Source: Candidatus Poribacteria bacterium (GTDB lineage: Bacteria > Poribacteria > WGA-4E > WGA-3G). Taken from it: a stretch of 64,000 nt of DNA. Shown in pieces: positions 1 through 9,101 of this stretch. The notes below the pieces were generated by a model. The model was not told the DNA's origin, did not search any database, and saw only the letters and a list, made by a program, of their open reading frames with translations. Every line of letters begins with the position of its first letter. Position 1 is the first letter of the stretch. Location: assembly GCA_958295945.1 (NCBI GenBank), contig OY282386.1:558001-622000 (forward strand). Direction: 5' to 3'. A program made the position numbers and the translations under genes.

Positions 1-1083
1 ACACATGAGCAGACGTTTGACTACCACAAAGGAGATGTCTATTGGTGTACGGCAGATATCGGTTGGATTACTGGACATTCATATATTATATATGGCCCCC
101 TCGCGAATCGTGCAATTACCGTTATGTTTGAAGGCGTGCCGAACTATCCAGATTATGGACGGTTTTGGCAAGTTGTTGAAAAACACGATATAAATCTCTT
201 TTATACAGCACCGACAGCCTTACGTGCTTTGATGAAAGAAGGCGATACGTGGGTGGACAAATATGACAGGTCAACGCTCAGATTGTTGGGAACTGTGGGT
301 GAACCGATTAAAGAACCTGAATGGTTGTGGTATTACAATATCGTCGGAGAAGAACGTTGTCCGATTGTTGATACTTGGTGGCAAACAGAAACTGGTGGTA
401 TTTTGATTACGCCGTTACCCGCTGCTACGCCACTGAAACCCGGTTCTGCCACATATCCATTCTTCGGAATTGAACCTGTGATCTTGGATGAAGAAGGCAA
501 GGCAGTGGAAGGTAATCCTGCGACAGGTTATCTCTGTATTAAAGCCGCATGGCCAGGTATTATGCGTACAGTATATGGAGACCATGAACGGTTCCTTGAT
601 GTCTATTTTCGTAGATTTCCCGGCTACTATATGACAGGTGATGGCGTTTTGCGAGATGAGGATGGATATTACTGGATTACAGGTCGTGTGGACGATGTGC
701 TTAATGTCTCAGGTCATAGGTTAGGCACTGCGGAGGTAGAAGGTGCGATCGGACAACATGATGCTGTTGCTGAGGCGGCAGTGGTCGGATATCCGCACGA
801 CATTAAGGGGCAAGGAATCTATGCGTATGTCACACTGATGACAGGAGAATCTGCATCTGAAGATGTGGAGACAGGGATAAAACAAGCAGTAAGACAACAT
901 ATCGGTCCTATTGCAACACCTGATAAAATCCAGTTCACACCTGCATTGCCGAAAACACGTTCAGGTAAGATCATGCGGCGTATTCTCCGAAAAATTGCAG
1001 AAGGTGATGTTTCTGATCTCGGTGATACGTCAACCCTTGCTGATCCAACTGTCGTTGAAGCATTGGTTGAAGGTAGACTGTAA
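1..1083 (+). CDS. acs: acetyl-CoA synthetase, C-terminal 360 residues (5' end outside window)
   Basis: Makes acetyl-CoA from acetate, ATP and CoA in the cytoplasm. The frame is open from base 1, so the gene starts before the window. Visible motifs are the YTAPTALR loop, the adenylate-binding WWQTETGG (about residues 126-133), [18 protein letters not shown] with the hinge Asp, and [11 protein letters not shown] near residue 320. The Lys of that last motif is the catalytic lysine that protein acetyltransferases modify in this family. The C-terminus is full length for ACS. A hairpin 35 bases downstream separates it from the next gene. Family assignment is firm; acetate as substrate follows from similarity to ACS, and propionate would be the main alternative. 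Confidence 0.93.
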   Translation, partial: THEQTFDYHKGDVYWCTADIGWITGHSYIIYGPLANRAITVMFEGVPNYPDYGRFWQVVEKHDINLFYTAPTALRALMKEGDTWVDKYDRSTLRLLGTVGEPIKEPEWLWYYNIVGEERCPIVDTWWQTETGGILITPLPAATPLKPGSATYPFFGIEPVILDEEGKAVEGNPATGYLCIKAAWPGIMRTVYGDHERFLDVYFRRFPGYYMTGDGVLRDEDGYYWITGRVDDVLNVSGHRLGTAEVEGAIGQHDAVAEAAVVGYPHDIKGQGIYAYVTLMTGESASEDVETGIKQAVRQHIGPIATPDKIQFTPALPKTRSGKIMRRILRKIAEGDVSDLGDTSTLADPTVVEALVEGRL

Positions 1084-1118
1084 ATCAGTGTAATATTTAC
1101 ACGATAGTATGAATCTAT

Positions 1119-1144
1119 TTGGGTAGGTGTTTATACCTACCCAA
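1119..1144 (+). terminator. hairpin after acs
   Basis: A perfect 10-bp stem (TTGGGTAGGT against ACCTACCCAA) with a 6-base loop lies 35 bases after the acs stop. There is no clear T-run after it, so it may be a weak or Rho-assisted terminator, or simply a stabilising hairpin. Confidence 0.4.
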
Positions 1145-1165
1145 TTCTATGAAAGAGGAACATAA

Positions 1166-1660
1166 GTGGCATCAGCACAAAAAATCGTAGATGCGTTGAA
1201 AAAACAGAAGATTACTCATGCAATTGGTGTGCCAGATAACGGCAGTGCGCGAATTTATGAGTTGTTGCGCGAAGACACAAAGATTGAAGTGATTACGGTA
1301 ACGCGTGAGGGAGAGGCGTTTGCTATTGCTGCTGGTTTATATATCGGTGGTAAGAAACCTGTGATAATTATTCAAAATACAGGCTTTCTTGAATCTGGTG
1401 ATGCATTTCGCGGCACTGTATTCAATATGCAAATTCCTATTGTTGTCCTCATTGGATACCGTGGTTATCATAATCGGGATGAAGATGGTAAATGGGTAGA
1501 TTCTGTTACTAGTTTCCTTGAACCGACTCTCAAAGCATGGAATCTTCCGTATCAAAAGTTGGAAATGGATGACGATTTAGATAGTATTGAGTGGGCTTAT
1601 GTTAAGACGAAAGAAACATCTTTACCTGCTGCTGTACTACTGATTGGGCATGCGAAATGA
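1166..1660 (+). CDS. TPP-binding protein, sulfopyruvate decarboxylase alpha-like
   Basis: At 164 residues it consists of a single thiamine-diphosphate Pyr-type domain. The Glu in TREGEAF (about residue 48) fits the Glu that activates TPP, and NTGFLESGD and the following strand match sulfopyruvate and phosphonopyruvate decarboxylase alpha chains. It starts with GTG; GAAAGAGGAA lies 5 bases upstream. In known two-subunit enzymes the beta chain carries the GDG...N TPP-diphosphate motif, and no beta chain is adjacent (the next gene is moeA). The protein therefore either pairs with a distant beta subunit or has another role. Sulfopyruvate or phosphonopyruvate as substrate is inference. Confidence 0.75.
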   Translation: MASAQKIVDALKKQKITHAIGVPDNGSARIYELLREDTKIEVITVTREGEAFAIAAGLYIGGKKPVIIIQNTGFLESGDAFRGTVFNMQIPIVVLIGYRGYHNRDEDGKWVDSVTSFLEPTLKAWNLPYQKLEMDDDLDSIEWAYVKTKETSLPAAVLLIGHAK

Positions 1661-1694
1661 AACATCATACCATATAAGAACTGGAGCAAATTAG

Positions 1695-2897
1695 ATGCTA
1701 AGTGTTGAAGAAGCAAGAGAACAGATGTTAGAGACGATCCCTGTCTTACCAACAGAAAAGCGGGGGATATTAGAATGTGTGAACTATGTTCTCGCAGAAG
1801 AATTGAAGTCTACAGAGAATATTCCACCATTTGACAACTCCGCTATGGACGGTTTTGCAGTTCGGGCAACAGACGTGAAAGACACGTCCGAAGACAATCC
1901 AATTGTGCTATCAGTTGTTGAGACAATTGCTGCTGGGTATGCACCATCTAAACAGGTTACTTCTGGAGAAGCAGCGCGGATTATGACAGGTGCTATGATG
2001 CCTGATGGTGCTGATGCAGTCGTAATGCAAGAGGTGACCGAACTGAACGGTGACAAGGTTACAATCTCTGATAGTGTTGAGAAGGATGAAAATGTCCGTT
2101 TTACTGGAGAAAGTGTTTCACAATGTGACAGTGTTATGTCGCCGGGAAAGGTGCTTCGTCCACCAGAAGTGTCAATGCTCGCTTCACTCAATTGTGCAGA
2201 GGTTACAGTTCATCAAAAGCCAACTGTTGCTATTGTCTCAACAGGAGATGAACTTACTCCACTTGGTGAGTCATTAACACCTGGGAAGATTCGTGATAGC
2301 AACAGATATGGTATTTTTGCCCAAGTGCAGAATGCTGGCGGAATCCCGATTGATATGGGAATTGCTCCAGATGATGAAGATGAAACTGAGCGTATTTTTC
2401 GAGAATCAATAGCAAAAGCAGACGCGCTCATCACAAGTGGCGGTGTTTCTGTCGGAGAGCACGATATAGTGAAAAACGTCCTGACCAAATTGGGAGAGAT
2501 GAATTTCTGGCGTGTTGCCATGAAACCCGGTAAACCCCAAGCTTATGGTAAAATTGATGGCAAACCCGTATTCGGTTTACCCGGTAATCCTGTGTCATCA
2601 CTTGTTGTATTTGAGCTCTTTGTGCGTCCGGCAATTCTTAAAATGGCAGGTCACACCGATCTACTGCGTCAAACTTTCAAAGCAGTTTTGGAAACTGATG
2701 TTACGAATAAAGATGGTCGTGTCAATTTTATGCGTTCTATTCTCACAGAGAAAAATGGACAATATACTGCAAAAACTACAGGACCACAAGGTTCTGGAAT
2801 CCTCCATTCCCTTGTGTTAGCAAACGGATTGATTACTATTCCATCCGGGGCGACTCTGTCTGCAGGTGAGACAGTAGATGCACAATTTCTGCACTAA
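1695..2897 (+). CDS. moeA: molybdopterin molybdenumtransferase MoeA
   Basis: Inserts molybdate into adenylyl-molybdopterin to give Mo cofactor. The 400-residue length is typical. N-terminal domain: NIPPFDNSAMDGFAVRA (about residues 40-56). Central MoCF-binding domain: STGDEL, then SGGVSVGEHD around residues 250-260 and GLPGNPVSS near 295. C-terminal beta domain follows (TTGPQGSG). It lies 34 bases after the TPP protein and 11 bases before the hydrolase, so the three are probably co-transcribed. Its presence implies molybdoenzymes elsewhere in the genome; none is visible in this window. Confidence 0.95.
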   Translation: MLSVEEAREQMLETIPVLPTEKRGILECVNYVLAEELKSTENIPPFDNSAMDGFAVRATDVKDTSEDNPIVLSVVETIAAGYAPSKQVTSGEAARIMTGAMMPDGADAVVMQEVTELNGDKVTISDSVEKDENVRFTGESVSQCDSVMSPGKVLRPPEVSMLASLNCAEVTVHQKPTVAIVSTGDELTPLGESLTPGKIRDSNRYGIFAQVQNAGGIPIDMGIAPDDEDETERIFRESIAKADALITSGGVSVGEHDIVKNVLTKLGEMNFWRVAMKPGKPQAYGKIDGKPVFGLPGNPVSSLVVFELFVRPAILKMAGHTDLLRQTFKAVLETDVTNKDGRVNFMRSILTEKNGQYTAKTTGPQGSGILHSLVLANGLITIPSGATLSAGETVDAQFLH

Positions 2898-2908
2898 ATA
2901 ATTCCAAA

Positions 2909-3712
2909 ATGAATAACTTGAGATATCTTCCCACAAGTTGGGGAGAGATGGCTTATGCTGATTCAGGTGGAACTGGATGTACTTTCTTGTTCTTGCACGG
3001 TACGGGTTGTGACTCAAAAGATTGGATGTCGGTGATTGATTTTTTGCTGTCAGATCAACGAAGCATTACAATCGATTTTCGTGGACATGGAAAAAGCAGT
3101 GTACCCTCCGATCCGTTTACAATAGATGATCTTGCAGCTGATGTGATTCACCTTATAGACACAATTAATCCTCAAAGAGTTGTCCTTGTAGGACATAGTC
3201 TTGGTGGCATGGTTGCAATTTCAGTTGCTCAACGATGTCCGCTGGTTTCGGGACTTGTTTTACTTGAAGGATGGACAAGTCTCTCATCCGCTGGTAGTGC
3301 CTTTGGCTCAGGACGATTTTACGGTTCACTCTCAGACGCACAGAAAACTAATTTACAACATAAGTCTGAAGAGACACGTAGTAGATTTCATCCTGATGTG
3401 TGGAACAGATTCTGGACAACTGTCAGAGAATTTGATGGTTATAGCTATCTTGAAAATTCATCAATACCTATTTATGAAGTATTTGGTGAGATGGGTAGGA
3501 ATGAATTCACTGAGCATAAATTACATATCCCACCTAACCCAATTATTCAGATAGTGTGGTTTCCGAATGCTGGTCATTACTTGCCACACGAATGTCCAGA
3601 AGCAGTTGCTGAAATATGTCAAAGTATTACAGAGAGAATTTATGACTACTCTTCAGGAATTTCGACCGGCAAATCCAGCCGGTCACCCCATTCTTTCCAA
3701 GACCCTATATAG
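2909..3712 (+). CDS. alpha/beta hydrolase
   Basis: A 267-residue alpha/beta-hydrolase fold protein. Oxyanion region FLHGTGCDS (about residues 28-36), nucleophile elbow GHSLGGM (Ser near 96), and a C-terminal [14 protein letters not shown] carrying the catalytic His. The acid is likely in the YEVFGEMG strand. Substrate cannot be told. The last about 22 residues (Ser/Gly/Lys rich, after SITERI) look non-native. They run through a perfect 7-bp inverted repeat (GACCGGC / GCCGGTC, 3664-3684) and overlap, in antisense, the true 3' end of the rhodanese on the other strand. Confidence 0.85.
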   Translation: MNNLRYLPTSWGEMAYADSGGTGCTFLFLHGTGCDSKDWMSVIDFLLSDQRSITIDFRGHGKSSVPSDPFTIDDLAADVIHLIDTINPQRVVLVGHSLGGMVAISVAQRCPLVSGLVLLEGWTSLSSAGSAFGSGRFYGSLSDAQKTNLQHKSEETRSRFHPDVWNRFWTTVREFDGYSYLENSSIPIYEVFGEMGRNEFTEHKLHIPPNPIIQIVWFPNAGHYLPHECPEAVAEICQSITERIYDYSSGISTGKSSRSPHSFQDPI

Positions 3713-4485
3713 TTGCTAACCTTCGGATAACCGATAAGCCGCAGAGCCAAATAGGTTTGGGAAGAACGGTATCCACCCTGTCAGTAGCACATAACCTGTT
3801 TTTCAGGCGTGATTCCTGCTGCCACATACAGATCTCGTAGTTCATCTGCAGGTTTGAACGCGCCATTTTCATCAAGGTTATTGACCCACTCAATATGAAT
3901 AGAACCCGGTATTGCACCCGCGCGATCTGCACGAGCAACCCTACCAAAATGTTCGTCATCAGTACGTGTGTCAAGTGGTATGAAATCTGCTCTGTTCAGA
4001 TTTTCATTTATGCTATCAGCGTCCATGTGTGTAACGGGCTTTGTATCTATTGGGAATTGTGGCATTTCAGGGGGTTTAACACTCTCTGTGCTGACTTGTC
4101 CATCTGCTGCCAACCATGCCTTGTAACCACCATCCAACACACGAGTATTGGTATGTCCTAAATACTCACAAAACCATAGACCACGAGATGCCTTTGTTCC
4201 TGAAATATTTTCATACCAAATTATAGTTTTTGCTGGATCAAGACCGCGTTGTTGGAACAAGTATGCAATCATCCACATGAATGTATCCATAGTTTCTTTC
4301 CGCGTATTGATGAGGCTTAATCCAAACAGATCCAGATGTAGTGCTCCTGGAATATGTCCTTCTATGTATTCATGTGTTGGACGTGTGTCTACGATACATA
4401 AGGATTCATCATCAGGTTTCCGTTTTAGTTCCTCTGCTGATATAACCAGATGAGGATTAATATAACCTTTATATGTCATTTTCAT
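3646..4485 (-). CDS. two-domain rhodanese (thiosulfate/3-mercaptopyruvate sulfurtransferase type) with in-frame UGA at the catalytic Cys; putative selenoprotein
   Basis: Read conventionally the gene stops at TGA 3781-3783 after 234 residues ending EKQVMCY. In the same frame the next 44 codons read [14 protein letters not shown], then [14 protein letters not shown], then [16 protein letters not shown] and TAG (3646-3648). That is the standard end of a rhodanese, in which CQxGxRS is the active-site loop. The TGA therefore stands exactly where the persulfide-forming Cys belongs. Total 279 residues including the recoded codon, the usual length for tandem-domain sulfurtransferases. Domain 1 (about 1-125) has [16 protein letters not shown] but no active Cys, as is normal for the structural half. 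The start codon forms an ATGA overlap with the MATE stop. The choices are Sec (UGA-decoded), a one-base nonsense mutation, or a sequencing error. Confidence 0.8.
3747..3760 (-). promoter_or_regulatory. small hairpin downstream of the rhodanese UGA (weak SECIS candidate)
   Basis: In the mRNA, CCAAA (21-25 nt after the UGA) pairs with UUUGG (30-34 nt), enclosing loop CCUA. An outer helix can form between nt 7-14 and 48-56 with one bulge. Distance fits bacterial SECIS elements, but the loop lacks the G typical of E. coli-type elements, so support is weak. Confidence 0.2.
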
Positions 4486-5870
4486 ACCACCTTTCTGAGA
4501 GAATTTCCTCTCCCATTCTTTATAATCTTAATTCTTTTCCAATTACCAGTTCCATACCAAATCCACATGCCGATACCTTGCACGACATTTGACAGAGCAA
4601 TGCCAATCCATACTCCTTTTAGACCAATGAAATGGGATAAAATAATTACTATACTCAATCCAACACCCATCTGTGCTGCAAGCGTAATTAGCATTGGTGA
4701 AATCGTATCACCTGCCCCGTTCAGTGCTTTTCCTAAAACTAAGGAAAATGCGATGAATCCGAATGTCAGTGATAGAAACTGAAGATATACCTTTCCAATC
4801 TGAATTACTTCGGTATTATCGGTGAAAACACGGATAAACATCTGAGGAAAGGCGAGAAATAGAATACCTACACTAGACATGAGTACAGTACCGACTATAT
4901 TACCAATTCTCGCAGACTCTTCAGCACGGTCAATCTGTTCTGCACCTATATTCTGTCCCACTAAAGGAGCTACCGCATTTGCTATACCAAAACCTGGATT
5001 CATTACCAATATCCGAAGTCGCATGCAAATCGTGTATGCAGCGACAGCGACTTTTCCATAAGGTCCGATGACCCACAAGAAACCTAATCGAGACAAATGC
5101 CGCCAGAATCCTTGCATAGAACTAAATATTCCTAACAATAAAATTTCAAGCATTTCAACAATATCTGCCCGGAACGGCACGTTCTTTAAGGAAATCGGTG
5201 CCCTTCCACTGAAACATAGAATAAGCAGAATAATTACCCCGATTCCTCTCCCGATAAGGGTTGCTATGGCAGAACCAGCAACTCCGAGTTTGGGGAATAT
5301 CCACAACCCAAAAATCAGCATAGGGTCAAGTCCGATGTTAATTATCGTTGAAAACACCAGCACTATCATCGGCGTAACGGCATCTCCTCCTGCTCGGAAG
5401 ATTGAACCGAGTGTCATTGACAAAAACATTGTGCTTATACCGACAAGTATTATCTGGATATAGGTTGTTCCGAGTTGGATTACATCTGGATCAGTCATAC
5501 GGACAGTTCTTAGACCGATTTCAGCCAATGGATAACCAACAATACCGATACCGATTGAAAAGAAAATAGCAAGTAGGATAGCCTGCATCGCTAAGTGTCC
5601 TGCTTGTGCGTGATTCCTTGCACCGAGATATTGAGCTACCATAATCCCCGCTCCAGTTGAGATTCCAAGTGAGAAAACTCCAATTAACCTGAGCAAATTC
5701 CCACTGACTCCTACAGCTGCAATCGCTGCAGACCCCAATCTTCCTACGAAAATCATGTCAACGATATTGAACGCATCCTGGAGAATATATCCGAAGGTTA
5801 AGGGGACTGCAAGATGTATTAGATGTTTGAATAAACTTCCTTGAGTTAAATCACCTCGTTTAATATTCAT
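4482..5870 (-). CDS. MATE family multidrug/toxin efflux transporter
   Basis: A 462-residue integral membrane protein with about 12 hydrophobic segments in two homologous halves. The N-terminal LIHLAVPLTFGYILQDAFN and the MIFVGRLGSAAIAAVGVSGN region are characteristic of MATE proteins (NorM/DinF type), which expel cationic drugs or metabolites in exchange for Na+ or H+. Its stop overlaps the rhodanese start in ATGA, so the two are translationally coupled. A shared role in detoxification is possible but is inference. A 257-base gap separates it from the divergent aminopeptidase. Confidence 0.92.
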   Translation of the reverse strand: MNIKRGDLTQGSLFKHLIHLAVPLTFGYILQDAFNIVDMIFVGRLGSAAIAAVGVSGNLLRLIGVFSLGISTGAGIMVAQYLGARNHAQAGHLAMQAILLAIFFSIGIGIVGYPLAEIGLRTVRMTDPDVIQLGTTYIQIILVGISTMFLSMTLGSIFRAGGDAVTPMIVLVFSTIINIGLDPMLIFGLWIFPKLGVAGSAIATLIGRGIGVIILLILCFSGRAPISLKNVPFRADIVEMLEILLLGIFSSMQGFWRHLSRLGFLWVIGPYGKVAVAAYTICMRLRILVMNPGFGIANAVAPLVGQNIGAEQIDRAEESARIGNIVGTVLMSSVGILFLAFPQMFIRVFTDNTEVIQIGKVYLQFLSLTFGFIAFSLVLGKALNGAGDTISPMLITLAAQMGVGLSIVIILSHFIGLKGVWIGIALSNVVQGIGMWIWYGTGNWKRIKIIKNGRGNSLRKVV

Positions 5871-6127
5871 TCATTTCCTTATTTTCCAACAACTATGAAC
5901 CCTTCTCACTGTGGCATCACTCAATTTTACACTTGCTTTATATCAATAACTGATTTATACTCAATAACATATATAATAATTTGGATTGATGCTATTGTCC
6001 ACAATTTCTCAATGATTTTCGGAAACGGGATGTAATCTTCAGATGAGTTCTGAATTCCAGCGAACATACAAAGCGTGCCTACTATTTGTATATGAGTTTT
6101 AGTAATGTAGAAGAGAGGAGATAACAA

Positions 6128-6943
6128 GTGCGAGTATTGATTATGTCTGACATGGAAGGTGTCAGTGGTATTGTTGTGTGGGACCAAGTTGAGGGTGGTG
6201 CTGCTATGTTTGAAGAGTGTAGACTGCTCTACACTGAAGAGATAAATGCTGCGGTTCGCGGTGCTAAAGCTGCAGGTGCTACGGAGATCGTTGTCGTTGA
6301 TTGCCACGGTGCAGGGAAAGGTTGGACATTTAATTCGCTTATTCCAGAAATGATAGATCCAGACTGTGAATGGGTTGCACATCACGGTTGGGGTCGATTT
6401 GATGATATGTGGAAAGATGGGTGTAATGCCTGTTTGCTTATCGGTATGCATGCCCGGAACAACACTCCCGATGGTGTCCTGTGTCATACTATTTCTTCAG
6501 TCCGATATCATAACCTTTGGTTCAACGATGATCTTGTCGGTGAAACCGGTGTCAACGCTGCACTTAACGGACACTACGGTGTGCCGATTGCTTTGGTTAC
6601 AGGTGACACAGCAGTTTGCAGAGAAGCCAAAGAACTCCTTGGTGAAGGTTTACCGACAGTTGCTGTGAAAAAAGGTCTTAGCCGATACAGTGCTAGACAA
6701 ATCCCGCCCGTTCGCGCTCGTGAGATGATTGAAAAGGCATCCAAGGAGGCACTTTCAGATCTAACGAAAGTTCGACCTTATGTGCCGGACAAACCGACAA
6801 CAATCAAGATTGAAGTCTCAAGTGTAGATAAACTTGCAGACTTCAAAGGACGACATGGTGTTGAAATCACCGGTCCCATCACGGCAGAAAGTCGTGGAGA
6901 AGATTGGATGACTGCATGGGATCAATTCTGGTCCTATGTGTAA
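6128..6943 (+). CDS. dppA: M55 family D-aminopeptidase (DppA-like)
   Basis: A 271-residue zinc D-aminopeptidase. The N-terminal SDMEGVSGI carries the Asp and Glu ligands, CHGAGKGW supplies the next His, and LIGMHARN the later His, as in Bacillus DppA. It starts at GTG 6128, preceded by AGAGAGGAGATAACAA. Such enzymes release D-amino acids from small peptides, for example peptidoglycan-derived ones. It stands alone, divergent from the MATE gene and convergent with the glyoxalase gene. Confidence 0.9.
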   Translation: MRVLIMSDMEGVSGIVVWDQVEGGAAMFEECRLLYTEEINAAVRGAKAAGATEIVVVDCHGAGKGWTFNSLIPEMIDPDCEWVAHHGWGRFDDMWKDGCNACLLIGMHARNNTPDGVLCHTISSVRYHNLWFNDDLVGETGVNAALNGHYGVPIALVTGDTAVCREAKELLGEGLPTVAVKKGLSRYSARQIPPVRAREMIEKASKEALSDLTKVRPYVPDKPTTIKIEVSSVDKLADFKGRHGVEITGPITAESRGEDWMTAWDQFWSYV

Positions 6944-6952
6944 CAATAACAA

Positions 6953-6973
6953 GGCGCGATTTGAAACCGCGCC
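6953..6973. terminator. hairpin between convergent genes
   Basis: GGCGCG pairs with CGCGCC across a 9-base loop, between the dppA stop and the converging glyoxalase stop. No T-run is seen on either side, so its terminator role is tentative. Confidence 0.3.
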
Positions 6974-7000
6974 CGCCACAACAAGAATCATCGCATTCCC

Positions 7001-7423
7001 TTAGGACTCCTCAAGTACATCAAGCGGATCCCCTGAAGTATCCTTACGTTCCAACAGTTCCACTTCATATCCATCTGGGTCAGTGATAAATGCCATCTTC
7101 ATGCCACCTGATGTAAACTGTTTACGCCATTCATCGGGCCATATCTCTAATCCCGCTTTCTCCAAACCATCGCAAAAATCTACAATATCTGGGACTCCGA
7201 TAGCGAAATGCATCAGGTCTTCCTGCACCTGAAGATCAAAATCGGGTGAATAGGTTAACTCTAATGTATGTTCATTTCCCGGTAGTTCAAGATGTACGAT
7301 TTGGTTGCCCGCGGGCGATTTATCACTCCGACTCAGAACTTTAAAACCTAAATGATCACAATACCATTTTATTGAATTGTCAAGGTCGCTGACACGAACG
7401 CGTGTATGTAAAAAAACTGCCAT
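7001..7423 (-). CDS. VOC-family glyoxalase I-like protein
   Basis: 140 residues when started at the ATG at 7423, chosen because AAAGGAGT lies just upstream; a longer frame reaches 7483 without such a site. The layout is that of lactoylglutathione lyase: LHTRVRVSDL (first metal His), HTLELTYS (Glu), MHFAIGV (His) and ITDPDGYEVELLER (Glu). It would isomerise the hemithioacetal of methylglyoxal and a low-molecular-weight thiol. Whether this organism uses glutathione is unknown, so the exact substrate is inferred. Confidence 0.82.
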   Translation of the reverse strand: MAVFLHTRVRVSDLDNSIKWYCDHLGFKVLSRSDKSPAGNQIVHLELPGNEHTLELTYSPDFDLQVQEDLMHFAIGVPDIVDFCDGLEKAGLEIWPDEWRKQFTSGGMKMAFITDPDGYEVELLERKDTSGDPLDVLEES

Positions 7424-7637
7424 TGAATACTCCTTTATTTCAAAATGTTTGTGGGTTAAGAAACCATTTAGTGATAATAGCACATGTTAATACATTTAGC
7501 AATAATATTTACATGACTGTCAGATCTATTTGGATGGAGATGAGATTATTGTTGATACGTTTTGAAAGAACGTAATCACGGGTTCGTAGTAGCACAATTC
7601 ACTGGGTAGCGTGCATAACCATATATATCATAAATCA

Positions 7638-9101
7638 CTACATATCCAATTCTAGCTGTAAATCTGGGAAATGGCGTTCCGTTTTCTTTGTCGGTCTAAC
7701 ACGCCACTCCATAGGCAATTGAAGTATATTATTGATTACATCAGGATTCTCAAAATATTCATCGGTGATCTGCCAGAACTGTAGTTTCGGATACGCCAAA
7801 CCTTTATATTCAAACTTTCCCATATCCTCTGCTATTTTACACATGCCAGGGGTGATAGGCTCAAGGGTAATAAATATACCCATCACTGCTTTATTATCCT
7901 CTATTGATTTCCGAAAAGCGCGAACTTGTTCTGGAGTAGGTTTACCTGTTTTTACTTCGGCAAGTAACTTAACATCTCTTTTCTTCTTGTCTTTCGGGGT
8001 CCATAATGTGTTGTGTCCATCATTGTCAACATTTTTAGCTGGCGTAAGTCCAATCCGTGTCACCGCCCAATGTGAAAACTCATTGTATTTCGTCTTATCA
8101 CTGGCGAGTTTTTGCACATCCAACATGTTTCTCGGATATCCCTCAATTTTGTAGTCTTTTGATGGTTTCAAGCCATACCGATCCCCGAGACGATATTTTA
8201 TTGGATCCAATGCTGAAATAGTGATGTCAATCCCTACCCATTTCCGTTTGAGTGCTTGTGCAGCATCAAGCGTGGTACCGCATCCACAGAAGGGATCTAG
8301 CACCAAGTCCCCTTCTTTGCTGGCGGTTTTTATCATACGCTCATAGAGGCTACGCGGCTTTTGTGTTGGATAATCAAGACGTTCCAACTTTGACATGTGC
8401 CCGCCACCAGGTATATCTGTCCAGTAATCTTCGATAAGTTTGCCACGTTTAGAATATGCCTCTTCCAGTGCTATTACTTCATCTGATGTTCGGCTGCTTC
8501 TGGCAAGAGAACTTCTACCTGCCCCTGTAATACGACGTGTATAGGGAACACGCGCCGCATCAGAATTGAAGTAAGAGTTCTGCGATTTACCATAAAACAG
8601 AATAATGTCGTGTTGGCGAGGAAACCACTGCTTTGCCCTACTAAATCCTTTATAGCACCACACAATCTCATTCTTGAAGTTTTCCTTTCCAAAGATAGAA
8701 TCCATAACACATTTTAGATAGTGGCTCACAGTTGGATCGCAGTGCAGATACATACTACCCGTTTTAGAAAGTATACGGTACATTTCGGCAAGTCTGGGTC
8801 CCATAAAAGCGAGATAGGCACGCATCACAGAATCAGAATTGCGAAGCATCATATCATATCCGTGCAAACATTCATTGAGCACTTTGTAGGTATTACAACT
8901 AGCAGATCGTTTTTCAATATCAACCCGTGTATCCTCTGAGGTCTTGTCCCACGTCCAGATGTCATAAGCAGACGATTCATGCAAAAATATGTTGTAGTTG
9001 CGACCAGCGTTGATCGGTGGATCGGTGCAGATTAAATCAACACTTTCATCGCTCATTTTCCGTAAGATGTCAAGGTTGTCACCGAAATGTATTTTATTCA
9101 T
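7638..9101 (-). CDS. DNA methyltransferase (N4-C/N6-A, beta-type order) with C-terminal nuclease-like domain
   Basis: 487 residues from ATG 9101, which follows GGAGG and overlaps the upstream gene by 8 bases. Motif IV (CTDPPINAGRNYN, about residues 25-37) comes first and motif I (DPFCGCGTTLDAA, near 280) later, the beta-class order. The target-recognition part lies between them. The last 120 residues contain DNDGHNTLW...LLAEVKTGK, resembling a PD-(D/E)xK/Mrr-type core, followed by a segment stating a fold rather than a methylase. This makes the protein a possible combined methylase-nuclease. It is co-transcribed with the FRG-TPR gene upstream. Methylase family is certain; nuclease activity is inference. 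Confidence 0.85.
   Translation of the reverse strand: MNKIHFGDNLDILRKMSDESVDLICTDPPINAGRNYNIFLHESSAYDIWTWDKTSEDTRVDIEKRSASCNTYKVLNECLHGYDMMLRNSDSVMRAYLAFMGPRLAEMYRILSKTGSMYLHCDPTVSHYLKCVMDSIFGKENFKNEIVWCYKGFSRAKQWFPRQHDIILFYGKSQNSYFNSDAARVPYTRRITGAGRSSLARSSRTSDEVIALEEAYSKRGKLIEDYWTDIPGGGHMSKLERLDYPTQKPRSLYERMIKTASKEGDLVLDPFCGCGTTLDAAQALKRKWVGIDITISALDPIKYRLGDRYGLKPSKDYKIEGYPRNMLDVQKLASDKTKYNEFSHWAVTRIGLTPAKNVDNDGHNTLWTPKDKKKRDVKLLAEVKTGKPTPEQVRAFRKSIEDNKAVMGIFITLEPITPGMCKIAEDMGKFEYKGLAYPKLQFWQITDEYFENPDVINNILQLPMEWRVRPTKKTERHFPDLQLELDM

Noticed and set aside
1784-2191. Antisense frame in moeA
   Set aside because: A shadow of a conserved moeA coding region with no independent signal.
5927-6487. 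186-codon minus-strand open frame
   Set aside because: Lies antisense to the start of the M55 aminopeptidase, has no family similarity or ribosome site, and is a shadow frame.
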